A DNA stretch of 64,000 nt from Scatosoma sp900555925 (GCA_959603585.1 CAUGYD010000005.1:1-64000), one strand, 5' to 3'; shown: positions 33,501 through 42,654, counted from the first letter of the stretch. Numbers and translations: made by a program. The notes: generated by a model from the letters alone, not told the origin.

Positions 33501-34009
33501 TTGTCGCTCTTTTTGCGCCAATATACGGACAAAAGGCGCAAAAAATTCTCTTCTCCCTTTTCGTACGCCTCCTCGAACACCTCGTCGAGTGCGTCGTTTT
33601 TCAGCTTTGTTCCGTCCGCGTCGTCCTCGGCGATCACGGAAAAGTCGCTGTCCACGCCCGCGGCAAAAAAGTGGGAACGAATGAGCTTGGAACAAAAGGA
33701 ATGAATGGTGGAAATATCCGCCGACGGGACCTCCGCGAGCTGTTTTTTCAACGCCGCACGGACGGCGGGGGAGGTTTCGGGAGAATTGATCGCCTTGATG
33801 AGCTCCTTTCTGAGTTTTTCCTTCATCTGTGCAGCCGCTTTCTTCGTGAACGTGACGGCAAGGATTTCTTTTACGTCCGTTCCCGAGATGATCAGCCGAA
33901 CGATTTTTTCAATCATGACGGTCGTCTTTCCGCTGCCCGCGGAAGCGGAAACAATCGTCTTTCCGCGCGCGTCTATCGCCGCGCGTTGTTCTTCCGTAAA
34001 ATTATTCAT
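30590..34009 (-). CDS. addA: Helicase-nuclease AddA (RexA)
   Basis: 1139 residues from MNNFTEEQ, chosen because its ATG overlaps the addB stop (ATGAATAA) with GGAG upstream. UvrD-type helicase motifs: Walker A SASAGSGKTTVM (near 20), Walker B FVDEYQDVNPVQERIL (near 400), GDIKQSIYGFRG, TMHASKGLEYPVVILDD, FYVAMTRAK. The C-terminal PD-(D/E)XK nuclease shows FQGAIDLLAV then RIVDYKYSTKD. With AddB it unwinds and resects DNA double-strand ends until Chi sequences, feeding RecA repair. Size matches the family. Confidence 0.95.
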   Translation of the reverse strand: MNNFTEEQRAAIDARGKTIVSASAGSGKTTVMIEKIVRLIISGTDVKEILAVTFTKKAAAQMKEKLRKELIKAINSPETSPAVRAALKKQLAEVPSADISTIHSFCSKLIRSHFFAAGVDSDFSVIAEDDADGTKLKNDALDEVFEEAYEKGEENFLRLLSVYWRKKSDNRLRGILFDTYSALRMRADYRTFLTENAAFTEEKFNLIVERLFSKLKEKCMYYASRAEREKTYFEDIGREKSKNNAEEVLSALSALLSASDYFLACALPCPGFSAKERAKKDDTEEISSHIAALAEIRDKVKGIFSENAEVLSREEELAAYLSSGKIAESLTEYLLRFDEKYGELKRERGLLDYNDLEHIALELLSVPAVAEEIKQKYRHVFVDEYQDVNPVQERILSAVGGENVFLVGDIKQSIYGFRGSKSVFFAEKQSRFEAEEGASSLYLTRNFRSADAVLEAVNAQFLLAMTKENSDVDYAGGSFMERGGRYASGSGRVQIHILSKEKEKKEQEKRGIYSVEAGYLKERAKASAYAKQIRHIIESERNARWFDADEGVFKRVEYSDIAVLSRKKNGRITEVISALSEEGIPVTASAAVNICDYPEVKALYDILSLIDNAEQDIPLCSALLSSMGDLIAEDLSKIRLAYPEERFFRNCCKKYSAEKGDIVAHKLNKFYAYLAALRRLAAVADAGEILSKILSDTHMEARLLSRDNGVGCLKRIHRFIEETLNPEPLSVHEFLDRLRALGNCIEYSENGGENAVRVLTMHASKGLEYPVVILDDLSASFHGADRDEVLLDEEFALAPKCYRKENMTVSGTLLRKLAEKRGQEDSIKDELNLFYVAMTRAKYSLHMLFTGRSPTPDVRYAKSFADFVDFSVWEKYISDEKPFELPYQERTALVSRPDEELSEEIVRAFSWKYPFSDETDIPVKSSATALLESSDTEKPREYAREYFSVPVLFEEDEGGKGDSWRLSGIAYHAFLEHFDFSLLYGTSATTSEIAERELARMKEKKLLAVEQIALLRKEKISEILSNPVFSSLSDMKLYREQKFLVSMPAREVLKEKISDDCGEEILFQGAIDLLAVSTSGEARIVDYKYSTKDAETLRTHYAPQLKLYKKAVSKILRIAPEKIRCSFVNIYRGFETEAD

Positions 34010-37000
34010 TGTCTTTCTCCTCGTCCGCGGCCGTCTCTCCGTCCGTATCCTTTCCTTCGCGATGTCGGCGCGCGATCTCCGCAATCGCCTTGGGCTTTAT
34101 GCTCTCCTCGACCCGTTCGGGCGTCAAATCGTAGTTGAAGCCGCACATTCCTCCGTATCTGCAATAGGTGCACTCCCCTTTATACGGAGTCGGCGCAATA
34201 AAACCGTCCGCGAGCTCCTTCGCGCCCTGATTCGCCTCGTATACCGCATAGTCCAAAAAGTCCCTGAAAGTCTCCTCGTCCATGACTTTTTCCAGTCTCG
34301 AATTATCTTTGAGCTGCGCGTCGAAAAATTCGCTCTTTCCGCCCTCGGAGAGCGTTTCGTCGCCGCTCAAAAGCGCTTCCTCGTCCCCGTTCAAAAATCC
34401 CTTCATCCGAAATCTTCCCTCGGCATTTTTCGCATAGGACACGGACGCGGGGAAATAAAATACTCCCGCGGGAATCCGGTTGCCCTTTACCGCGGACATA
34501 TACAGTTCCAACTGCAATTTTCGGCCCGTATAATAGGAAGTGGGCGAATCGTCGATGTTCCCCGTCTTATAGTCGATGACGCGCACATATTTATCCGTGC
34601 TGTCGATACGATCTATCTTTCCGCGGAAGGAATCCGTTTTCACCGCTTTTTCCGTCTCCTCGACGCGGTATTTCGACGCGCGTATCTGACGGAACACCGC
34701 CGCCGCGACTTCCACGCCCTCAAAGAGCAGGCTTTCGGAAGAATAGCCGCCGGCCGCCGTATCCGACTGCGCGGCATACAGGGGCCGTTCGAGCAGTTTT
34801 CTCCCCGCCTCCTCCGCATAGGCGCGGGCGTCCTCCTCGCTCGTAAATTCACCCAGCTTCTTCGTCGTCTCTTCGAGAAGCGCATGGACGAAATTTCCCG
34901 AATCGGCCGCCATGACCGTCGTTTCCTCCCGCTCTTTCAGTTTGAGTCCCTGAGACGCAAAATTACAGAACGGACAGCAAAAATAACTTTCGAGCAGCGT
35001 CGGAGAAATCTTCCCTTCTCTGAAAAACAGCTCTTTTCCGCTTTCGATGCGTATCTGCCCGTTACATTCTTTCAGATAATCGTCACGTTCGGAAACGCTG
35101 AGCTTTTCCAGTGCCGCATACAGGGAGGAATACTCGCGGCGGGTATCCTCGCGGCAGCGCTCGAATTCGTTTTTCCGAATCAATAACTCCCGTATCGCGG
35201 GAGAGAGCGCAGAACATTTATATTTGAAATCCTCTTCGGGAAGTTTCTTTTCCGCTTGCAGGCGCGCTCCCTTTCCGTCTGAAAACAAGCCGTCCACATA
35301 GCGAAAAATTTCGCTGAGGGCGGGTTCCGAACCGTCGGCGCCCAAGGGGTACGACAGATACAGTCTATCGGTAAACGTACACAAATTGAGAGCGGCACTT
35401 TCTCTGCTCCGCAAATTCACCTCGGCCACGGTAGGTTCCAAAAGGGTCTTTACCTCCGCCAACCGTTCGATTTCCTTATCGGAGACGAGCGCGGTATCGT
35501 CGGCGGTTCTCGGCACGGCGTCCGTCATTCCCGCGGCGAACAGCACCCGCACCTTTTCGATGCGACTGTCCGTGATATCGCCTACGAATACGGCGTCCGA
35601 CTTCAAAGGAATGAGGGAAATATCCGTAGCATCCAATCCGTCGGCCAAAACCGTTTCAAACTCCGAAGAGGTCATTTTTCTTTCGCCCGTCAGGAGCTCC
35701 GCTTCGGCAAGGACGCTTTCGAGCGCGCCCGCAATCTGCGAAAGGTAGCTCTTGAAGGACGCGTCCTCTACACTTTCCGTCAGTTCCTTCAATTTTTCCT
35801 CTGCGGAAAACTCCGAAAGGATACGCCGCACGGCACGGCAGTATTCCCGTCCCGTTCCCCTGCGCGCGATCCCCGCAGTCGCTTTCAGGAGCTTTTCCCG
35901 ACAGAGGACGAGTTTTTCCCTGTCGTAATTTTCCACGAGTTCGCCCGATTTGATTTCCCTCTTGGCGCCGCCGCGGTAATTGGCGAATTTCAGAAGATAA
36001 TTCCGGTATTCGTCGCTGTCTCCGAAAAAGACGTTCTGGGCGAGAGCCTGCACGGAAGCGGGAGAATATCCCTCGCGGACGACGGCGAAGCAGGACAGCA
36101 AAAAGCGGCTGAGAGGATGCCTTTTCAGAGATTTTTTTTCGTCGAAAAACCAAGGAATCCCGTATTCGTCGAAAGTCTTTTTGAAGGGAAGGGAATACGA
36201 AGCCGCGTCGGACACCAGCACCGCGATGTCGCGATAGCGAAGATTCGGCGTCTCCGCCATGAGTTTTTTGATATTCGCCGCGATATATTCCGCTTCGGCG
36301 CTCTTGTCCTCCGCCTCGAAAATACGGATTTTATCCGTCCGCATGCGTTCGCCCGATAATTTTTCGGGCTCGAATAATCCCGAACGGAGTACTTCCGCTT
36401 CTCCGTCGAGTTTTCTTCCGCGGAGGAGTTTCCGAACTTTTTTTCCCGATTCGTTACAGATTCTCGAAAAGACGGAGGAAGCGCGGTTGGTATAAATTTC
36501 CTCCTCCCCCGCGCAGAAAATTCCGATCGTATTCTCAGCCGTCTCTGCGGCGGCCCGTATCGTCTCCGCCGCCTGTGCCGTAAAGGAGGTGAAACAGAGG
36601 AAAAAAATATTTTTCCCTTTCAGACTCCCGTCGCGGCGGATACAGCCGGGAAGAAGGGAGAGATAACGGCTCTCGTCTACATACCCTTTTTCTCTCAAAA
36701 AACGAGTATATTCTTCATAGACGGCGGCGAGATCGGAAATCTTATCTTTCAGCATGTCCTGCGGCAAATCTTCGAGGCTCTCTTTCAATGTTTCGGGAGT
36801 CACCTCGGAAGCGGCGAGCTGCGCAACCGTTTCGTAAACGCACTTTGCGTTGTTTTTGATTCCCGCAGCGGAAGTAAAACATTTCAGCGCCTTTTCCCGC
36901 TGCAATTCGGACATAATATTCCCGATCGCCATGACGGAACCCTGTTTCGTCAGAATTCTCCCCTCCGATTTCAAAAACCTCGCGAACGTCGTGACGGACG

Positions 37001-37169
37001 AAAGAAACGTCCCGCCCGTGGCTCGGGCAAGCGCGCGTTCCGCAATGAGCGTGAGCCTGTCCTCGCAGAAAATCAGATTTCCCATACCCGCGCGCTCGTA
37101 AGCGGAGGCATATTCGGCCATCGCCTCCATACACTCCGAAAGGGTATACGCTTGAATCAACGTCGTCAT
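34002..37169 (-). CDS. addB: Helicase-nuclease subunit AddB (RexB)
   Basis: 1055 residues from MTTLIQAY (GGAGG upstream). The N-terminal helicase-like part lacks a recognisable Walker A P-loop, which many AddB proteins retain. Motifs SLSERE-type are diverged. The C-terminal nuclease has FRGKIDRIDSTD and VIDYKTG. The iron-sulfur cluster cysteines are visible in YFCCPFCNFASQ and near the end in GECTYCRYGGMCGF. AddB binds Chi and carries the second nuclease. It is translationally coupled to addA. The promoter lies upstream in 37203-37300, where two TATAAT-like boxes occur on the minus strand. Confidence 0.92.
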   Translation of the reverse strand: MTTLIQAYTLSECMEAMAEYASAYERAGMGNLIFCEDRLTLIAERALARATGGTFLSSVTTFARFLKSEGRILTKQGSVMAIGNIMSELQREKALKCFTSAAGIKNNAKCVYETVAQLAASEVTPETLKESLEDLPQDMLKDKISDLAAVYEEYTRFLREKGYVDESRYLSLLPGCIRRDGSLKGKNIFFLCFTSFTAQAAETIRAAAETAENTIGIFCAGEEEIYTNRASSVFSRICNESGKKVRKLLRGRKLDGEAEVLRSGLFEPEKLSGERMRTDKIRIFEAEDKSAEAEYIAANIKKLMAETPNLRYRDIAVLVSDAASYSLPFKKTFDEYGIPWFFDEKKSLKRHPLSRFLLSCFAVVREGYSPASVQALAQNVFFGDSDEYRNYLLKFANYRGGAKREIKSGELVENYDREKLVLCREKLLKATAGIARRGTGREYCRAVRRILSEFSAEEKLKELTESVEDASFKSYLSQIAGALESVLAEAELLTGERKMTSSEFETVLADGLDATDISLIPLKSDAVFVGDITDSRIEKVRVLFAAGMTDAVPRTADDTALVSDKEIERLAEVKTLLEPTVAEVNLRSRESAALNLCTFTDRLYLSYPLGADGSEPALSEIFRYVDGLFSDGKGARLQAEKKLPEEDFKYKCSALSPAIRELLIRKNEFERCREDTRREYSSLYAALEKLSVSERDDYLKECNGQIRIESGKELFFREGKISPTLLESYFCCPFCNFASQGLKLKEREETTVMAADSGNFVHALLEETTKKLGEFTSEEDARAYAEEAGRKLLERPLYAAQSDTAAGGYSSESLLFEGVEVAAAVFRQIRASKYRVEETEKAVKTDSFRGKIDRIDSTDKYVRVIDYKTGNIDDSPTSYYTGRKLQLELYMSAVKGNRIPAGVFYFPASVSYAKNAEGRFRMKGFLNGDEEALLSGDETLSEGGKSEFFDAQLKDNSRLEKVMDEETFRDFLDYAVYEANQGAKELADGFIAPTPYKGECTYCRYGGMCGFNYDLTPERVEESIKPKAIAEIARRHREGKDTDGETAADEEKDNE

Positions 37170-37350
37170 TGTTTCTTTCCTCCCGCGCAAAAAATACCGC
37201 ACGCAATTCCGCCTTTATTATAGGCACGAACAGAGCTTGCAATACCTGTAAATGCTCCGCGCTTCCGTATTTCCGCTTCTATTATAGCATATCCGACAAA
37301 AAAATTTCAGCTTTTTTTCACATTAAATTTGCAGAAATCTCTAATTTGTT

Positions 37351-37379
37351 TTTACAAATTCCGAAATATATGCTATAAT
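37351..37379 (+). promoter_or_regulatory. Promoter of the lipoprotein gene at 37458
   Basis: TTTACA, 17 bases, TATAAT on the plus strand. The leader is about 70 nt. Confidence 0.7.
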
Positions 37380-37457
37380 GGATAAAGACTGCAATATCAG
37401 AAAGAAAAAAATCGGACGGGCGAAAGACGCAAAATCCCGCCCCGACGGAGTAATTTC

Positions 37458-38441
37458 ATGAAAAAGAAAAAATCCTTTATTTTAATTTCAGCGGCGCTCA
37501 GCGCCGTCCTCTTCGCCTCGTGCAGCACGAGCGTATCTACCAATTTCAGCGCCAACTGGTACGAAAATACAGGCAACAACACCGTTGCACCGGGTACGAA
37601 CGAAACGCTCGTTTATAGCGTGGAAAAAAAAGCGGATAGCGGACTCAATTCCAGCTATTCCGTAGAATATCAGAAAGGGACTTATACGACGACCCTCTCC
37701 ACCGAACAGCGCACGAATGAAGACGGAAAAAACGAACTGTTTTATTCTTATCAGACAAAGCTGGAAATTTCCGTGCAATTCCTGTTTGGTTCGGAGGTAT
37801 CCGACGTCTTTAACGACGTGCTCACATCCAAAGTGCTGTTCAGGAGCACGCAGACGGGCTTGCAGCCGATCTATTCCGAAAAGGAAGTTTACAGCCATTC
37901 TCCCATAAACATAGCGCCCTCCTCCCTCGAAGGGTGCTATGCGGAATACCACTACAAGGTGGTCACCGAATATCGGGACAAATGTACCGCGGGGACGGCT
38001 ACGCTCACCGATCTTTCGGAAGAGAACGGAACCGAACAAACCAAGAATTTTTCTATTTCGGACGACTATTCTTACATCGACAACGAAGAACTGCTCTTTG
38101 CGATCCGCGGCATGTCCCTCACCGCATCCGAACAGCTTCTCGTGTATAATGCCTCCACCGAAAGCGTACAGACCGTCAAAGTCGTCCCCTCGGAAGAAGC
38201 CTCGGACGAATTTGAATTTGAAGTGGATGGACAAGCCTCTAAAAAGACAATCACTTATCGTCCCGTATCCATTGCCATCAATGCGACGAACCCCGGAGCG
38301 ACACAGACCGCATATTACGCCAAGACAGTGGCGGCGACGAACAACACCTGGCGGAACGTCATGCTGAAATTGGAAACCCCCATTTCCTATAATTTAGGCA
38401 TCTTGGTCTATACACTGAAATCGGCTTCATTTACCAAATAA
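37458..38441 (+). CDS. Lipoprotein of unknown function
   Basis: 327 residues. A signal peptide with lipobox LFASC (Cys 22) predicts a lipid-anchored exported protein. The mature part is Ser/Thr-rich and beta-like (TNFSANWYENTGNN, LVYSVEKKADSGLNSSY, VEYQKGTYTTTLSTEQRT). I recognise no domain. The start codon has only a weak site (GGAG about 8 bases upstream). It stands alone between addB and tetR with its own promoter and terminator, so it is a monocistronic unit. Confidence 0.7.
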   Translation: MKKKKSFILISAALSAVLFASCSTSVSTNFSANWYENTGNNTVAPGTNETLVYSVEKKADSGLNSSYSVEYQKGTYTTTLSTEQRTNEDGKNELFYSYQTKLEISVQFLFGSEVSDVFNDVLTSKVLFRSTQTGLQPIYSEKEVYSHSPINIAPSSLEGCYAEYHYKVVTEYRDKCTAGTATLTDLSEENGTEQTKNFSISDDYSYIDNEELLFAIRGMSLTASEQLLVYNASTESVQTVKVVPSEEASDEFEFEVDGQASKKTITYRPVSIAINATNPGATQTAYYAKTVAATNNTWRNVMLKLETPISYNLGILVYTLKSASFTK

Positions 38442-38456
38442 CGAAATTGCAACTAA

Positions 38457-38487
38457 AAATCGGACTCCTGAAAAGAGTCCGATTTTT
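38457..38487. terminator. Bidirectional terminator between the lipoprotein and tetR genes
   Basis: AAATCGGACTC / GAGTCCGATTT, 7-base loop, T6 on the plus strand and A-rich sequence on the other side. It ends both convergent genes. Confidence 0.85.
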
Positions 38488-38490
38488 TAT

Positions 38491-39042
38491 TTAATAAGTT
38501 CCCGCTTCTTCGGAAACCAAGCCTTTCATAAACGAGCAACAGACAGACGCCATTTCGGCGGGCGTTTCTCGCCGTTCCTTTTTCAGCCATTCGATAAAGA
38601 CGTTATACATGGCTCCCGATAAAAAATACAGGCGGTAGGAAGTCTCCGAGGATTCGTCCTTTTGAAGATGCGGGAACGCAGACCGATTAAGACATTCCAA
38701 AATGATTTGTTCCTGCCCTGCCTCGATGATCGTCTTCAAAGCGGAAGCATATCGGTCGGCATAGTCGAACAGCGTCAGCCAAAACCGATACCAATCCCCG
38801 TTGCGCCTGTTTTCATGGCATACGGGATTGACGTCTTTAATGATGTAGTCGATAAGAGAAGCCAAAACGTCTGATTTCGTCTTGAAATGTCTGTAATACG
38901 TCATACGGGAGACGCCCGCTTCCCTTACAATATCCGTCACCTTGATCCGTTCATAGGGGACTTTCCGCATCAACCGCAAAAGTCCCGTCACGATATAATT
39001 CTTTAATTCCTCGCCTCTTTCTCCGTCGGGAAACCTCGACAT
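38491..39042 (-). CDS. TetR-family transcriptional regulator
   Basis: 183 residues. TetR N-terminal helix-turn-helix at about 30-65 (YERIKVTDIVREAGVSRMTY, RHFKTKSDVLASLIDY). The C-terminal ligand domain is helical (FWLTLFDYADRYASALKTII, then YRLYFLSGAMYNVFIEWLKK) and resembles the TetR_C_33 kind. It would repress a nearby or distant target in response to a small ligand. It is co-directional with tilS and hpt and may be co-transcribed; the MATE gene lies upstream of tilS, so regulation of that pump is possible but unproven. Confidence 0.85.
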   Translation of the reverse strand: MSRFPDGERGEELKNYIVTGLLRLMRKVPYERIKVTDIVREAGVSRMTYYRHFKTKSDVLASLIDYIIKDVNPVCHENRRNGDWYRFWLTLFDYADRYASALKTIIEAGQEQIILECLNRSAFPHLQKDESSETSYRLYFLSGAMYNVFIEWLKKERRETPAEMASVCCSFMKGLVSEEAGTY

Positions 39043-39063
39043 CTGTTTACCTCTTTATTATCG

Positions 39064-39603
39064 TTATTTTTCATAGACCGAACGCTTTAATACGCCAATA
39101 TACGGAAGATTCCTGTATTCCTCGGCATAGTCCATGCCGTATCCCACGACGAATTCATCCTCGATTACGAAGCAGGTATACTCCGGCTCCATGGGAACCT
39201 CCCGACGTTCCGGCTTATCCAGAAGCGTCACGATATTCACGCTGGAAGGAGAACGGGAATTGAGCAATTTTTTGAGATTATACAGCGTATTTCCCGAATC
39301 GATGATATCCTCGACGATGAGCACATCCCGCCCCGCTATATCCGTCGTCAGATCCTTCTTCACTTCAATCGCGCCCGTGGAGATACTGCCTTTCCCATAG
39401 GAAGATACGGCCATAAAGTCCAACTCCAACGGCGTATTCATATTGCGTATGAGGTCGGAAAAGAACATGATACTGCCCTTCAAAATACAGACGACGAGCG
39501 GCCGCCGCCCCTCATAAAGCCTGTCGAGCTGCGCCGCTATCTCTTTCACTCGCGCAGAAATCTGCTCCTCGGTCAGCATAATCCGTTCCAGATCTTGATT
39601 CAT
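39064..39603 (-). CDS. hpt: Hypoxanthine phosphoribosyltransferase
   Basis: 179 residues, usual length. PRPP motif VLIVEDIIDSGNTLYNLKK, flexible loop SYGKGSISTG and substrate end FVVGYGMDYAEEYRNLPYIG. It converts hypoxanthine (and guanine) plus PRPP to IMP (GMP) for purine salvage. It follows tilS with a 15-base gap, the conserved Bacillota order tilS-hpt (ftsH usually comes next; here a tetR gene does). Cytoplasmic. Confidence 0.95.
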   Translation of the reverse strand: MNQDLERIMLTEEQISARVKEIAAQLDRLYEGRRPLVVCILKGSIMFFSDLIRNMNTPLELDFMAVSSYGKGSISTGAIEVKKDLTTDIAGRDVLIVEDIIDSGNTLYNLKKLLNSRSPSSVNIVTLLDKPERREVPMEPEYTCFVIEDEFVVGYGMDYAEEYRNLPYIGVLKRSVYEK

Positions 39604-39618
39604 GGAATTTTCTCCTCT

Positions 39619-40956
39619 CTATTTCTTTCGTACGATAATATATTTTATCCTTTCGGTCTTTTCCGAAACTTTTATCTTATCGGAAATTTCCACGCCGCAA
39701 ACGGCATACACTTCCGTCCCTTGAGTCTCTGCCAATACGGGCAATTCCTCCCTTATATCCTTGGGAATCTTTTTATCGATGAGATATTTTTTCAAAGGCT
39801 TACTTCCGCCCCCGAATTTTTCAAACCGATCCCCTTCCCGCTTCAACCGAAACACCGCGGTATCCGGCAGACTGTCCGCGTCGAAACGGAGAATTTTTCC
39901 GAAATACGTTTCCTCGCTCGGCGGCGAAGAGCAAATTTCAGCGATATATTCCTCCGCTCCGTCGGTTTCCGACATATTTCTCCCGTCGGAGTTCTTCTCG
40001 ATACGCTTTTCCGCTTTTTCGGAATTTCTTCCGCGAAAAAGCGCGATTTCGTCATACGTTCGTTCGGCTTCTATGCCGTCGGGCAGGGAAATCCTGCTCC
40101 CCGTCTGCAAATTTCTGAGCGCGCATACCGCTTCGAGATGCGCGGAGGTATAATCCTTTTCTATCCCGACCTTTTTCAGAGCGATCAGACATGCTCTTCG
40201 CATCAGAGGAGGACAGTCGGAGAATTTTATTCTCAATCCCGTATCCCTCCGCGAGCGCGGAGAAACTTCTTTCACGAGCTCTTTGCTCCGTTCGTATAAA
40301 AACGAGTCGTCCTCCGCCGCAAAACGCGCAAAACGCGCCAGATTTCCCGCCGTTCCCGGGATTGCCTTTTCTAATTCGGGCAGAATTCGGAGCCGCAGTT
40401 TATTCCGCGTCGCGGCTTCTTCAAAATTGGTTTTATCTTCCCGAAAGGGAATCTTCTCCCTTTCGACATATTGCAGGATCTCCGCTTTCGTCCTATCCAA
40501 AAACGGCTTCAAAAAATTGCCCGAAACGGGTTCCATTCCCTTTACGCCCGATAGCGCCGCGCCGCGGCAAAGTCGGAACAATACCGTTTCCGCCTCGTCG
40601 TCCGCATGGTGTGCCGTAGCGATATAATCCGCATCGGCACCGAGGAGAGAAGAAAAACAACGATATCGAAAATTGCGGGCCGCCGTTTCCAAGCTCACTT
40701 TATCCCGCTCAGCCTCCGCGGGACAGTCGGCAGAAAAGGAAAAAAGCGGAATTTCCCATTCCCTGCAAATCTCTTCCACAAAGCGGGAATCGTCCAGACT
40801 CTCTTTTCCCCGAATACCGTGTTCGCAGTTAACTGCGGAAAGAAAAAATCCGTCCTCCCGCGCGCGGGTTTTCATGAAATGCAAAAGCGCCATGGAATCG
40901 GCGCCGCCCGACACCGCCACACATATCCGTTTTTCCGAAAATTCCCGCATATTCAT
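39619..40956 (-). CDS. tilS: tRNA(Ile)-lysidine synthase
   Basis: 445 residues from MNMREF. The N-type ATP-pyrophosphatase loop VAVSGGADSMALLHFM is at about 13-28; HHADDEAETVLFRLCRG and SGVKGMEP follow. The C-terminal TilS domain is clear (LKREGDRFEKFGGGSKPLKK, YLIDKKIPKDIREELPVLAE). It modifies C34 of the AUA-decoding tRNA-Ile to lysidine, an essential step. No ribosome binding site is visible: the TATACT -10 box (promoter 40963-40991) lies six bases before the ATG, so the mRNA is probably leaderless. Operon with hpt. Confidence 0.93.
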   Translation of the reverse strand: MNMREFSEKRICVAVSGGADSMALLHFMKTRAREDGFFLSAVNCEHGIRGKESLDDSRFVEEICREWEIPLFSFSADCPAEAERDKVSLETAARNFRYRCFSSLLGADADYIATAHHADDEAETVLFRLCRGAALSGVKGMEPVSGNFLKPFLDRTKAEILQYVEREKIPFREDKTNFEEAATRNKLRLRILPELEKAIPGTAGNLARFARFAAEDDSFLYERSKELVKEVSPRSRRDTGLRIKFSDCPPLMRRACLIALKKVGIEKDYTSAHLEAVCALRNLQTGSRISLPDGIEAERTYDEIALFRGRNSEKAEKRIEKNSDGRNMSETDGAEEYIAEICSSPPSEETYFGKILRFDADSLPDTAVFRLKREGDRFEKFGGGSKPLKKYLIDKKIPKDIREELPVLAETQGTEVYAVCGVEISDKIKVSEKTERIKYIIVRKK

Positions 40957-40962
40957 ATTTTC

Positions 40963-40991
40963 AGTATAGCACAACCGACACATTTTTGCAA
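40963..40991 (-). promoter_or_regulatory. Promoter of tilS
   Basis: On the minus strand TTGCAA and TATACT are separated by 17 bases. The start point should coincide with the tilS ATG, implying leaderless translation. Confidence 0.6.
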
Positions 40992-41020
40992 GAATTTCCG
41001 CAATATTTTCTCAAACCTCG

Positions 41021-42583
41021 TCAAATCCCGTCAAAAGGATTTTGTCTGTCCTCCCCTTGTTCGGAAAAATTTCGCTCCTCTTTTTCCGATGCTCCGCCGA
41101 CATGCGCGGAAATTTCTTCCTTTTCGTTTTCCGCCGCGTCGCCTTCGGACGCTTCGGACACGGGAACAGGGAGATTTTCTTCCGTATCCTCCCGCTTCAA
41201 ATACTTTGAAAAAGAGACGGCAAAAATCGTTACCGTCGTAGCCACTGCCAAAGTATCGGCTATCGGCTCGGCCATAAATACGGCCGTGACTTTATCCGCC
41301 GTAAAGATATAGGGAAGGACAAAAATGAGCGGAATGAGCAAAATAATTTTTCTGAGCACGGCCAGAAAGAAAGAGGTCTTTGCGTTTCCGAGCGCGATAA
41401 ATGTCTGCTGACAGGCGATCTGTGCTCCGAAAATGAGGGACATACACATATAGATGCGCAAAGGCTTTATCGCATACGCTTTCAGCGCTTCATCGGTAGT
41501 AAACATCATTACGAAAAGTTGCGGGAAAATCATACATACGGCCCAAAGCAAAGCGGAATAGATAACGCACGAACGCAAGAGGATAGAGAACGCCCTTTTC
41601 ACGCGCTCCTTTTTTCCCGCGCCGTAATTATAACTGACGACGGGCTGAGCGCCTTGCGTCATTCCCTGCAAAGGGAGCATGGCGAACTGCATGACGCTGG
41701 ATAAAATCGTCATCGCGCCCACGGCGATAGTCCCCCCGTACTTTTTCAGAGAAACGTTGAAACAAATCGTTAAAACACTCTCCGTAAACTGCATAATAAA
41801 CGGCGACAAGCCTAAAAAAATGCAGGGCAGGTATGAAGCGAGGCAAACCCTGAAATATTTCGGACGAATTTTGAGCACCGTCTTTTTTCCCGTCAAAAAA
41901 GCCACCACCCATATAGCGCTGAACATTTGGGAAACGACGGTGGCAATCGCCGCGCCTTTGACTCCCATGGAAAAGCCGTAAATGAGAATCGGATCGAGGA
42001 CGATATTCGTGACGGCGCCGATCAATACGGAAAGCATACCGATGAGAGAAAAGCCCTGCGCGGTGATGAAGGCGTTCAGTCCGAGCGCCAGCTCCACAAA
42101 AACGGAACCCAATGCATATATGCGCATGTATTCGACGGCATATTCTATCGTGTCCTCCGTTGCCCCGAACGTCCAGAGCAGCTTTTCCGCGAATATGATG
42201 AAAATCACGGTAAGAATCGCCCCCACAGCGGCCGTGACGACCGCACAGTTGCCGAGTATTCTTTCCGCCTCCTCTTTATCCCCCTTTCCCATCATAATCG
42301 AAGCGCGGGCGGCTCCGCCGATCGCCGTCAGATAGGCAAAGGCGGAAATAATCATGATGAGCGAAAGGCACACCCCCATCGCCGTCAAGGCATAAGAACC
42401 CGAATCGGGCATATGCCCGATATATATTCTGTCCACGATATTATACAGGGCATTGACGAGCTGTGCTGTAATCGTGGGAATAGAAAGTTTGAGAAGCAAT
42501 TTTCCGACGGGCTGTGTGCCGAGTTTAGAGCTGCTCGTCTCCCCCCGCGGCTGTTCTTCCTGCAAATTCTTCTGTTCTTCCAT
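41021..42583 (-). CDS. MATE-family multidrug or metabolite exporter
   Basis: 520 residues with about twelve membrane segments in two MatE repeats (LSIPTITAQLVNALYNIVDR, IYIGHMPDSGSYALTAMGVC; second half LMFTTDEALKAYAIKP). The DinF/NorM-like core is followed by an unusual cytoplasmic tail of about 55 residues rich in Glu/Ser (EDTEENLPVPVSEASEGDAA to QGEDRQNPFDGI). MATE proteins export cationic compounds with Na+ or H+. It has its own promoter (42626-42654), which overlaps the terminator of the upstream hydrogenase gene. Confidence 0.9.
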   Translation of the reverse strand: MEEQKNLQEEQPRGETSSSKLGTQPVGKLLLKLSIPTITAQLVNALYNIVDRIYIGHMPDSGSYALTAMGVCLSLIMIISAFAYLTAIGGAARASIMMGKGDKEEAERILGNCAVVTAAVGAILTVIFIIFAEKLLWTFGATEDTIEYAVEYMRIYALGSVFVELALGLNAFITAQGFSLIGMLSVLIGAVTNIVLDPILIYGFSMGVKGAAIATVVSQMFSAIWVVAFLTGKKTVLKIRPKYFRVCLASYLPCIFLGLSPFIMQFTESVLTICFNVSLKKYGGTIAVGAMTILSSVMQFAMLPLQGMTQGAQPVVSYNYGAGKKERVKRAFSILLRSCVIYSALLWAVCMIFPQLFVMMFTTDEALKAYAIKPLRIYMCMSLIFGAQIACQQTFIALGNAKTSFFLAVLRKIILLIPLIFVLPYIFTADKVTAVFMAEPIADTLAVATTVTIFAVSFSKYLKREDTEENLPVPVSEASEGDAAENEKEEISAHVGGASEKEERNFSEQGEDRQNPFDGI

Positions 42584-42625
42584 GAATATGTATGCTCCTT
42601 TTTCTTTACCGAAAAGCCATGTCTT

Positions 42626-42654
42626 ATTTTAATCTTTTCCGTATAAAAAGTCAA
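42626..42654 (-). promoter_or_regulatory. Promoter of the MATE gene
   Basis: On the minus strand TTGACT and TAAAAT are separated by 17 bases. The -35 box is part of the downstream edge of the hydrogenase terminator, so the two signals are merged. Confidence 0.65.
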
